Shown: positions 11,828 to 18,493 of the stretch, in pieces
Position numbering within the stretch: the first letter of the stretch is position 1
How the letters are laid out: the number at the start of each line of letters is the position of its first letter
From: a virus
Length of the DNA stretch: 21,662 bases
Direction: 5' to 3' (one strand)
IMG/VR virus record: IMGVR_UViG_3300025508_000176
Span: 1-21,662 of that record
Notes under the pieces: model-generated
The model's input: the letters and a program-made list of their open reading frames with translations, nothing else
What the model was told of the DNA's origin: nothing
Databases searched by the model: none
Made by a program: the position numbers and the translations under genes

Positions 11828-12391
11828 TTATTTCCAAGAGTCGCCTGATAACCAAGACACAATAGAATGTCTTACACCTTTCTTGACAGGAAAAACTTTA
11901 TGTAAAAGAAAAGATGGAAAACAAACTATATCGCCTTTCTTTCTTGGTATAAAAAAATCATTCTTATTATCAACGTCAATTTTTAGATCACCGCCATAAT
12001 ATTTATCATCATCTGTTAGTTGAATAATTGTAGTAATTTTTCTGTTTGGTCTTTTAGAGTTTAAGTTTTGCCAGTTAATGTCCATGTGACTATCATATTT
12101 GCCACCTTTTTTATATGTCAAGAACTGAAGTGGCTCGGCAAAGCCTTTTATATCAAAGTTCCAATACTTATCATTAACAGTCTGCGTAAAACTAGAAACA
12201 ATTTCAGCAACAAATTCTAATTCTTTATTGTTAGCTTCAAAGGCTTTTACATCAACACTTCTATAAGATTTATTATCGCCACCTGTCAGGCTTCCGTCTT
12301 GGGAGGGTATTTTTTTTATTTTCTCTAAGACAGTAAAAATTTGAGTGTCACTCAATGCTCGCTGCATATGGCAAACTTGTGGGATTTCCAT
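11828..12391 (-). CDS. 2OG-Fe(II) oxygenase, PiuC/prolyl-hydroxylase-like, 187 aa
   Basis: Double-stranded beta-helix dioxygenase of the 2-oxoglutarate/Fe(II) family. Iron ligands H102 and D104 in Y-D-S-H-M-D-I, H164 in L-L-H-K-V, and the 2OG-binding R174 in V-R-H-S-I-V-S-W are all present, with a G-G-D-L turn at 133-136. Such enzymes (e.g. Fe(II)-dependent prolyl/other hydroxylases) occur in many marine phages; the target here is unknown, maybe a host or phage protein. It is the last gene of the leftward structural/lysis cluster and overlaps the lipoprotein stop as TAATG. No clear ribosome site precedes the ATG at 12391, suggesting translational coupling. Confidence 0.85.
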   Translation of the reverse strand: MEIPQVCHMQRALSDTQIFTVLEKIKKIPSQDGSLTGGDNKSYRSVDVKAFEANNKELEFVAEIVSSFTQTVNDKYWNFDIKGFAEPLQFLTYKKGGKYDSHMDINWQNLNSKRPNRKITTIIQLTDDDKYYGGDLKIDVDNKNDFFIPRKKGDIVCFPSFLLHKVFPVKKGVRHSIVSWLSGDSWK

Positions 12392-12528
12392 TATTCAGAT
12401 TTTGGTTCAGTCTCAATTAATATTTTAACTTTTTGGCTTTCTGGTACATTAGCATTAATACCAATGTTAGAACTAGCACAAGCTGTAACTAATCCTAATA
12501 CAAAAACTGCCATAATAATATTTTTCAT
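12391..12528 (-). CDS. Small lipoprotein, possible outer spanin, 45 aa
   Basis: Too short for usual ORF lists but convincing. M-K-N-I-I-M-A-V-F-V-L-G-L-V-T-A-C is a signal peptide with a lipobox (V-T-A-C, Cys17), and the mature part is about 28 residues (A-S-S-N-I-G-I-N-A-N ...). After processing it would be an outer- or inner-membrane lipid-anchored peptide. Phage outer spanins (Rz1-like) are small lipoproteins of this kind, but no partner inner spanin is visible and it is not Pro-rich, so this is only a candidate. AGGT lies upstream of the ATG. It sits between the HTH gene and the oxygenase in the leftward cluster. Confidence 0.7.
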   Translation of the reverse strand: MKNIIMAVFVLGLVTACASSNIGINANVPESQKVKILIETEPKSE

Positions 12529-12559
12529 TTTATTACCTATAATTATAAAAGAAATTGTA

Positions 12560-12727
12560 TCACGAGTTGAGTTTATTTACAAGATAATGTTGAACGCTGT
12601 CTGGAACAGGAGCTGTGCCTTTTATCATTCCGTTAATAGTTATCTTAGCAACGCCACATTGTTGCATCAATTCTGTCTTTGATGTTCCAGTTTTTACTAT
12701 TAGTTTGCAAAATACCTTATGATCCAT
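12560..12727 (-). CDS. Small Xre-like HTH protein, 55 aa
   Basis: A compact helix-turn-helix: V-K-T-G-T-S-K-T-E-L-M-Q-Q-C-G-V (11-26) gives helix 2 and the turn, A-K-I-T-I-N-G-M-I-K-G (27-37) the recognition helix, and V-P-D-S-V-Q-H-Y-L-V-N-K-L a closing helix. The spacing fits a minimal Cro-like fold. It starts with an 11-base overlap with the holin stop and precedes the lipoprotein. A regulator lodged between lysis genes may time late expression or be a small antirepressor. No similarity to the HTH at 3745 beyond the fold. Function is inferred from the motif alone. Confidence 0.65.
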   Translation of the reverse strand: MDHKVFCKLIVKTGTSKTELMQQCGVAKITINGMIKGTAPVPDSVQHYLVNKLNS

Positions 12728-13178
12728 TTCTTTTCATCATTCTATTGCCAAACCAAAAAGCAATAATTGCTGAAAACATACTTTGTGTTTCAATATCCCA
12801 TGCAGCTACTACACCTTCTAATGGGTCGTCACCTTGCTGTATGGCTATATAAACCTGTGTAACTTTAACAAAGGCAAACACAGAGAATAATAAATAAGTA
12901 ATAACTGGGCGTACTGATGCTTGTAATGCACCTATAAATTTAGAGGAATTGTTTTTGGAAAGTTGCTCGGCATGAGCATAAATAGCTTTTGCTTCGGCTA
13001 TGTCAGCTTCTGCGTCTAGCTCTTGTATTTTATACTTAGACATTTGTTCGGCATATTTTGCCTTTGCCTCAAGCATAAGTAAGTCTTGTTTAAATTTGGC
13101 TTTCTTTTCAAAGAAACCTAAAACGCTTGGCATGAAAGAAGTTCCAAAACCAAGTAAACTACCTAATAGACTAATCAT
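12717..13178 (-). CDS. GTA-type holin, 153 aa
   Basis: Matches the gene-transfer-agent three-TM holin style: N-terminal hydrophobic L-L-G-S-L-L-G-F-G (about 3-22), then a long charged coiled coil (K-Q-D-L-L-M-L-E-A-K-A-K-Y, about 30-75), then L-Q-A-S-V-R-P-V-I-T-Y with a membrane helix (about 85-112), a W-D-I-E-T-Q-S-M-F-S-A-I-I-A-F-W-F-G-N-R end (about 126-145) and a basic tail. The R-P-x-x-T-Y and W-x-x-x-x-F-x-x-I-x-A-F-W-F-G-x-R landmarks are typical of the family. Holins open the inner membrane for lysis. It overlaps both neighbours by a few bases (ATGA with the gene before). No endolysin was seen in this window. Confidence 0.75.
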   Translation of the reverse strand: MISLLGSLLGFGTSFMPSVLGFFEKKAKFKQDLLMLEAKAKYAEQMSKYKIQELDAEADIAEAKAIYAHAEQLSKNNSSKFIGALQASVRPVITYLLFSVFAFVKVTQVYIAIQQGDDPLEGVVAAWDIETQSMFSAIIAFWFGNRMMKRNGS

Positions 13179-13306
13179 TTTTTCTTTTTCTTTTTTGGAA
13201 AACCTTTTTTCATATTTGAATAAGCCTTTGCAGATATAGTTGATTTTTTCTTAGAACGACTTGTTCCAGCTTTTTTTCTTGCATTAATATTACGATATAA
13301 ACTCAT
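13175..13306 (-). CDS. Small basic phage protein, 43 aa
   Basis: Short, very basic protein opening M-S-L-Y-R-N-I-N-A-R-K-K-A-G and ending in a run of Lys. Proteins with exactly this style of start (S-L-Y-R-N-I-x-A-R-K-x-A-G-x-S-R) recur in marine phages near lysis and structural genes (recalled, not searched); the role is unknown. A perfect AGGAGT ribosome site precedes the ATG. Its stop overlaps the holin start as ATGA. High charge suggests DNA or capsid binding, but this is inference. Confidence 0.75.
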   Translation of the reverse strand: MSLYRNINARKKAGTSRSKKKSTISAKAYSNMKKGFPKKKKKK

Positions 13307-13315
13307 GTATTACTC

Positions 13316-13576
13316 CTACCATTTAACTTTATTTGCCCAGTAAGCTGCAGACATTTTGCCTTTAGCTATGTTTTTACCATGTCTTGCTTTAAATGACTTT
13401 GCTCTTTTTGTCATAGTCCTGTCACCAGTTTTACCTTGCTGACCAAAACGAATTGTCTTTATTTTATCACCTTCTTTAGCAACAACAACATGGCTCTTTG
13501 TTTTATGTTTTGGAGTGCGTTTTGCTTTATTAAATCCGCTAACTCCAGCTCTTGCTAATCTTGGGTCTTTTGCCAT
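13316..13576 (-). CDS. DUF6321-like basic phage protein, 86 aa
   Basis: Opens M-A-K-D-P-R-L-A-R-A-G-V-S-G-F-N-K-A-K-R-T-P and ends G-K-M-S-A-A-Y-W-A-N-K-V-K-W, with K-S-H-V-V-V-A-K-E-G-D-K and R-F-G-Q-Q-G between. This is a well-conserved marine-phage protein; I believe it corresponds to DUF6321 but cannot check the number. Strongly basic, no membrane segment. Perfect AGGAGT (ACTCCT at 13581-13586) lies before the ATG, so the longer in-frame start at 13600 is rejected. Function unknown; located between a nuclease-like gene and the small basic protein. Confidence 0.75.
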   Translation of the reverse strand: MAKDPRLARAGVSGFNKAKRTPKHKTKSHVVVAKEGDKIKTIRFGQQGKTGDRTMTKRAKSFKARHGKNIAKGKMSAAYWANKVKW

Positions 13577-13584
13577 AATTACTC

Positions 13585-13998
13585 CTACGAACAAGTACAC
13601 ATTCTTTTTAATGTATCAAAAACTTTAGAGAATGTCATCTGTTCGTTTTCTAAAGTCATCTGTTCTGAATATATTTTTTTTGTTGTGGAAAGGTTTTCAG
13701 GTAGCATAAAGTGTATGGTACGTCTATCTAGTGCAACTAAGGCTAACATATCGCATTGTATTTTAGATATAGGCGTTTTTTGTCCACCATAGTTTGTTTG
13801 GAAATTGTATCGTGCAACAGTTTTACCACGATCTGTATGGGCTTTTTGTGTAGCTTTTACTTGTACTCGTATTGGTTTTTGTTCTAACCACGCTAATAAA
13901 TCATAACCATCTTTTCCAACAAGGTCATTATCAATTCCGTAGCCTTGCAAAACAGAACTAGCTAAAAGTTCTCCTTGCAAACCAATTTTTGTGGACAT
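13585..13998 (-). CDS. PD-(D/E)XK endonuclease-like protein, 137 aa
   Basis: Opens with the signature of small phage endonucleases: I-G-L-Q-G-E-L-L-A-S-S-V-L (E10), D-G-Y-D-L-L-A (D33), and I-R-V-Q-V-K-A-T (Q46, K48). The last motif has Q-x-K instead of E-x-K; Q at this place is known in some branches of the fold (e.g. intron-type PDDEXK), so activity may be retained. C-D-M-L-A-L-V-A-L-D (about 84-93) is the next conserved strand. A DNA-debranching or Holliday-junction-like role is possible. It starts two bases after the 56-aa gene stop and is eight bases from the following ATG. Confidence 0.7.
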   Translation of the reverse strand: MSTKIGLQGELLASSVLQGYGIDNDLVGKDGYDLLAWLEQKPIRVQVKATQKAHTDRGKTVARYNFQTNYGGQKTPISKIQCDMLALVALDRRTIHFMLPENLSTTKKIYSEQMTLENEQMTFSKVFDTLKRMCTCS

Positions 13999-13999
13999 C

Positions 14000-14170
14000 T
14001 TAGGTAAACGCTATCTTTAACAATAAGCCGATAGATGATGCACTTGCACCAATCATAATGGCTTCTATTCTATATAATCGTCTATCTATTGCCTCATATC
14101 TGTCGGCACAAGCACCAACATGGTCATCAATTTTTTGGTTTACAAGAGACGCTGTTGGTTTAGTTGCCAT
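14000..14170 (-). CDS. Small membrane protein, coil plus C-terminal TM, 56 aa
   Basis: Opens M-A-T-K-P-T-A-S-L-V-N-Q-K-I-D-D-H-V. The middle (C-A-D-R-Y-E-A-I-D-R-R-L-Y-R-I-E) is a helical coil with regular Arg/Glu spacing. The end (I-M-I-G-A-S-A-S-S-I-G-L-L-L-K-I-A) is one membrane helix. Small phage proteins of this build are often annotated as holin or hemolysin-XhlA-like; I only infer that. AGGA lies before the ATG. It sits directly after the tail fibre and just before the nuclease-like gene in the leftward operon. Confidence 0.65.
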   Translation of the reverse strand: MATKPTASLVNQKIDDHVGACADRYEAIDRRLYRIEAIMIGASASSIGLLLKIAFT

Positions 14171-14200
14171 GATTATTCCTTATTATATTTGTGTTAGTAA

Positions 14201-17200
14201 TTATACTACTCTTACTTTTAAGTTATTAGAGGCAAGTGATGTTATTCTCACCTTGTTTTGAGCAGGAGCATCAAAATCATAGTCAGTGCCTAAGATTGCT
14301 CCTTTGTTTAATACATTAGCATCATAGTTAATAGATACACCATCACTAGAAGGAATTGTAGTGCCACTAGATAAATTAAAGATAATCCCTAAATCTAAGT
14401 CATTAGCTAATGCGAAGTGGTTAGCATCTGCTACAGCTTCTAACTGAGTTTTATTCATTCTATTTACAGAAGTACCCATAGACTCTTGTAAAGTGGCTAG
14501 TTCAGTATTAGTTGCACCATTAGCCCAAGTTTCTGAACCATAAGTACCATTAGAGTTATATTGCCAAGTGCCTGAGTTATTACGGACAATAGACCTTATA
14601 CCATTAGTGTTATGTGCAATTTTCCAAATAGCTCTATCATCAGTAGATACACAATAATAAATATTTCCACTTCCTGAAGCTTCATCAGCAGTCATAGAAT
14701 TAATATCAGTCCAATAAGTAGAGTCGGTAGAGTTTGTGGTGTGTACTGCATTATAACCTGATGGAACTGATATGGCTGTTGCACTTCCTAATGCGTATTC
14801 ATTTACTTTAACACTACCTCTGCCAATAATAAACATTTTAGTACCAACAGCATTAAAAGCAAGACCTTTTGGGCTACCATCTTGTGATTGAACACTAAAT
14901 GCTGTACCAGAATAACTTGCACTAGAAACATTAAACCCTGTAGTTAAATTATATAAGTGTACTGAATAAGTAGATTGACCTCCAAGAATAAACATTTTAG
15001 TTCCATTTGTGTTAAAAGCTATTGATTCTACCTGTGTGGTTTGAGATGATACATCAAAGTTTCTTGTGTAACTTGCAGTGGTAACATCAAACCCTGTGGA
15101 AAGTGCATATTCGTTTACATCATCTCCATCATTACCAACAATAAACATCTTAGTTCCGTCAGTATTAAAGGCAATACCTTTTGGTTGCGATTCTTGAGAA
15201 CTTAAAGCAAAGTCATCTCTATAAGAAACACTAGATAAATCAAACCCTGTAGATAATGTGTATTCACTTACATCATTATTACCACCGCTATCAATAATAT
15301 ACATCTTAGTTCCGTCTGCGTTAAAAGTAACATCTTCTGGGTTACCTGCTTGACCAAATACAGAAAAATTCCTTGTGTAACTTGCAGTAGAAGCATCAAA
15401 AGCAGTAGATAAAGCGTACTCATTTACGTCATCACCATTATTACCACAAATAAACATTTTAGTACCATCAGTGTTAAATGCTATTCCTTGTGGTTGCGAT
15501 TCTTGTGAAGATACATCAAAATCATCTGTGTGAGAAGCCTGAGATAAATCAAAAGTTTGATCTATACCAGATAACTCTAAATCACCATCAGTTGTATTGT
15601 ATATAACAGCATGCATTGTCCAAGAACCTGAAGCTACTTGAGCGTAAGACGTAGGAGCATTGGCTTGACTAAAAGTACCACTAGTAGCTGTAAGAATAAA
15701 TTTACCACTATTAGCTTCAATAGTTTTACCTACATCAGCAGATGCAAATGAGCCTGAACCAAGAGCAACTGCTGTTGGTGTAATTGTATATTCATATACA
15801 TTATCTGAAAAACCAACAACATACATTTTAGTTCCATCATTATTAAAAGCTACAGCAAATGGATGTGCTTCTTGTGAATTTACGGAAAAGTTTGTTGAAT
15901 AAGAAGCAGTAGAAACATCAAACCCTGTGCTAAGATTATATTCATTAATATCACTACCACCACCACCAACAATAAACATTTTAGTTCCGTCACTATTAAA
16001 ACTTATTCCTCTTGGTTGGGTATCTTCTGAGGATACATCAAAAGCATCTGTGTAAGAAGCTGTAGATAAGTCAAACCCTGTAGATAAAGCATATTCACTT
16101 ACATCATCACCTGAATAATCAACAATAAACATCTTAGTACCATCATTGTTAAATGCCATGCCTTGTACAGATGCTGCTTGTGAGGATACATCAAAATTTC
16201 GTGTGTAAGAAGCCGTTGATACATTAAATCCTGTTGATAACGCATATTCATTTACGTCATCACCATCATATCCACAAACGAACATCTTAGTTCCGTCAGA
16301 GTTAAAGGCAATACCTGATGGGTCTATTTCTTGAGAAGATATATCAAAAGCTCTTGTATAAGAAGCTGTAGAAACATCAAAGGCAGTAGATAAAGCGTAT
16401 TCGTTTACATCATCTCCTGTATTTCCACACATAAACATCTTAGTTCCGTCATCGTTAAAAGTTAATCCTGTTGGAGAATTTTCTTGTGAAGATACAGAAA
16501 AACTTTGAGAGTAAGTTACACCACCACCAATACCCCCACTAGGATTTGTAAAACTTAAAGTAGTTGAGTATGCTGAATTTAAACGTGTATAGTTTTCATC
16601 AGTTGAGTTAATATCCCAATTATTATTAGTTTGACCTGATTGTGCAACTTCTTTGGTTACAGATACTACTGGTGCAACAACATTGTCAGATAAACTTATC
16701 GTAGATTGTTCATTTGTTAAAAATGTTTTGGTTAAAGTAGCTTCGGCTGATGCTATATTTGTTAATTGTGAACCATCTACGGCAGGTAGCTTGGCAGAGC
16801 CATCTAATTGCACAACATTACTAGCAGATGTACCTGCAGTTAATGTTGCGGCACTACCTAATCCTAAATTTGTTCTAGCTGTACTTGCACTTGCTAAATC
16901 TGATAAATTTGATGCTTTTGCAGCAGCATTATCGGCTTTCGTTCCTTGTGCTGAAGTAGCATAATCAGTAGAAGCTGTTGTAGCAGCAGTTCCTAATCCT
17001 AAATTTGTTCTTGATGTTCCAGCATTTGCAACATCTGATAAATTGTTAGCACCACTTAAAAATCCACTTGCTGTAAAGGCAGCTTGTGTCCATGCAGAAC
17101 CACTCCAAATAAATAATTGATTTGATGATGTATTAAAATATAAAGCACCAGTAAGAAGTGCGTCACCATCATTATCAACTGTTGGTGCTGAACCTTTTGC

Positions 17201-18490
17201 ACCTAAATATCTGTCGTCAAAACTATCATAAGATGCAGCAGCAGATGTAGCACTTGCAGCCGAAGCTGTGGCAGAAGTTGCACTAGCAGTTGCAGAAGTT
17301 GCTGCGGCAGTTTGAGAAGTTGAAGCAGCAGAAGCTGATGTTGCGGCAGCAGTTGCTGAACCTAATATACCATCAACATAGCCTTTTGTTGTTGCGTCAC
17401 CTGTAGCTGTTGGTGTGTCCAATCCTGTAACTTTATTGCTACCCATAGCAAGGTTGCCAGACAATGTACCACCACTTAGATTAAGTTTTAGTGCGTCAGC
17501 AGTATCTACATAAGTTTTTGTTGTAGCGTCATTTGCACTTGATGGTGCTTTTAGTCCACTAACAGTATTAGAATTAGCGTCTATATCGCCTGTCATAGTA
17601 CCACCTGCAAGTGGTAATTTAGCAGCTATTGAATTTGTTACAGTTGTTGAAAAACTAGCGTCATCACCTAATGCTGCAGCTAATTCATTTAATGTGTTTA
17701 ATGCTGTAGGTGCGGAGTCAACTAATCCTGATACTTCGGTGTCAACATAGCCTTTTGTAGCTGCATCTGTAGAACCAGAGGGCGTGGCAAGTCCTGTAAT
17801 TGTTTGTGAAGTCGTACTATCCATATCTAATGTGCCATTTATGGTCACATTGTTAAATGTTGATGTACCACTTGTTGCTGTAACATTACCATCTATTGCA
17901 CCAACAAACTTAGTATTGGCAGTTATTGTTGTTCCTGTAACTGCAGCAGGGGTTGTACCACCTACGACACCATCTACTGTGCCAGTTACATTGCCTGTAA
18001 GATTACCTGCAAAATTTGTATTAGCTGTAATAACTGTGCCTGTAATAGCTGCAGGAGTATTTGCACCTATAACGCCATCTATATTACCACCTGATATTGT
18101 TACAGTAGAACCTAAGTTAGCAGTAGACGAAGCTGATAAAGTAGAAAAAGCTCCTGTGCTTGCACTAGAACCACCAATAGGTGTTCCGTCTATTGTTCCA
18201 CCATTAATGTCTGCTTTAGTTATAGTAACAGCTCCTGTTCCGTTAGGAGTAAGGTTTAGGTCACCATTAGTATCTAAAGTAACAATAGTGTTACCATCAA
18301 GGTGTAAATTGTCTATTTTAAGGGTAGATAATGCTTCATTGCCTAAATTAAGATCGGCAAGTTGTGACATAAGTTCACGAATAGCATTATTAATGTTAGA
18401 TGGTGCTGTACCTTCAGCAATACTAATACTATTTAGGTCAGTATTATTTGATGCAGTTGCATCAAACTGTGATATTTTCGTCTTTGCCAT
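14201..18490 (-). CDS. Tail fibre with ten-blade beta-propeller repeats, 1429 aa
   Basis: Domains in order: an N-terminal attachment-type region (1-50, A-P-S-N-I-N-N-A-I-R-E-L); Thr/Gly-rich beta repeats (50-235); A-T-K-G-Y-V-D repeats (235-375); an Ala/Ser coil (378-420); Y-L-G-A-K-G and N-L-G-L-G-x-A-A repeats to about 600; then ten propeller-like repeats of about 51 aa (663-1235), each with A-F-N-x-D-G-T-K-M-F and N-E-Y-A-L-S-T; and a C-terminal domain (1236-1429). A 66-aa insertion (912-977) splits blade five, separating its last 12 residues, which follow the insert. Ser/Thr/Gly/Asn rich throughout, as in fibrous phage host-binding proteins. AGGAGT-type site before the ATG; three bases after the upstream stop. 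Very likely host recognition. Confidence 0.85.
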   Translation of the reverse strand: MAKTKISQFDATASNNTDLNSISIAEGTAPSNINNAIRELMSQLADLNLGNEALSTLKIDNLHLDGNTIVTLDTNGDLNLTPNGTGAVTITKADINGGTIDGTPIGGSSASTGAFSTLSASSTANLGSTVTISGGNIDGVIGANTPAAITGTVITANTNFAGNLTGNVTGTVDGVVGGTTPAAVTGTTITANTKFVGAIDGNVTATSGTSTFNNVTINGTLDMDSTTSQTITGLATPSGSTDAATKGYVDTEVSGLVDSAPTALNTLNELAAALGDDASFSTTVTNSIAAKLPLAGGTMTGDIDANSNTVSGLKAPSSANDATTKTYVDTADALKLNLSGGTLSGNLAMGSNKVTGLDTPTATGDATTKGYVDGILGSATAAATSASAASTSQTAAATSATASATSATASAASATSAAASYDSFDDRYLGAKGSAPTVDNDGDALLTGALYFNTSSNQLFIWSGSAWTQAAFTASGFLSGANNLSDVANAGTSRTNLGLGTAATTASTDYATSAQGTKADNAAAKASNLSDLASASTARTNLGLGSAATLTAGTSASNVVQLDGSAKLPAVDGSQLTNIASAEATLTKTFLTNEQSTISLSDNVVAPVVSVTKEVAQSGQTNNNWDINSTDENYTRLNSAYSTTLSFTNPSGGIGGGVTYSQSFSVSSQENSPTGLTFNDDGTKMFMCGNTGDDVNEYALSTAFDVSTASYTRAFDISSQEIDPSGIAFNSDGTKMFVCGYDGDDVNEYALSTGFNVSTASYTRNFDVSSQAASVQGMAFNNDGTKMFIVDYSGDDVSEYALSTGFDLSTASYTDAFDVSSEDTQPRGISFNSDGTKMFIVGGGGSDINEYNLSTGFDVSTASYSTNFSVNSQEAHPFAVAFNNDGTKMYVVGFSDNVYEYTITPTAVALGSGSFASADVGKTIEANSGKFILTATSGTFSQANAPTSYAQVASGSWTMHAVIYNTTDGDLELSGIDQTFDLSQASHTDDFDVSSQESQPQGIAFNTDGTKMFICGNNGDDVNEYALSTAFDASTASYTRNFSVFGQAGNPEDVTFNADGTKMYIIDSGGNNDVSEYTLSTGFDLSSVSYRDDFALSSQESQPKGIAFNTDGTKMFIVGNDGDDVNEYALSTGFDVTTASYTRNFDVSSQTTQVESIAFNTNGTKMFILGGQSTYSVHLYNLTTGFNVSSASYSGTAFSVQSQDGSPKGLAFNAVGTKMFIIGRGSVKVNEYALGSATAISVPSGYNAVHTTNSTDSTYWTDINSMTADEASGSGNIYYCVSTDDRAIWKIAHNTNGIRSIVRNNSGTWQYNSNGTYGSETWANGATNTELATLQESMGTSVNRMNKTQLEAVADANHFALANDLDLGIIFNLSSGTTIPSSDGVSINYDANVLNKGAILGTDYDFDAPAQNKVRITSLASNNLKVRVV
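14786..15523 (-). repeat. Tandem 153-base propeller repeats, block 2
   Basis: Five in-frame repeats (blades 6-10) of 51-52 codons, the last truncated to 40, inside the tail fibre gene. The core A-F-N-x-D-G-T-K-M-F and N-E-Y-A-L-S-T are kept while the loops between them vary. Repeat copies are similar enough at DNA level to recombine. Confidence 0.8.
15758..16504 (-). repeat. Tandem 153-base propeller repeats, block 1
   Basis: Blades 1-5 of the tail fibre: four full units of 51 codons and a fifth whose end is displaced by the 66-codon insertion at 15560-15757. Blades 1 and 6 are especially alike, consistent with duplication of a five-blade array. Confidence 0.8.
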
Positions 18491-18493
18491 GTT

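Noticed and set aside
12341-12682. 113-aa plus-strand frame
   Set aside because: It is antisense to the lipoprotein and HTH genes, both of which have start, ribosome or junction support.
14786-16504. Regularly spaced repeats that could look like a CRISPR array
   Set aside because: The units are about 153 bases, in frame, and encode propeller-like blades; no short repeat/unique spacer structure.
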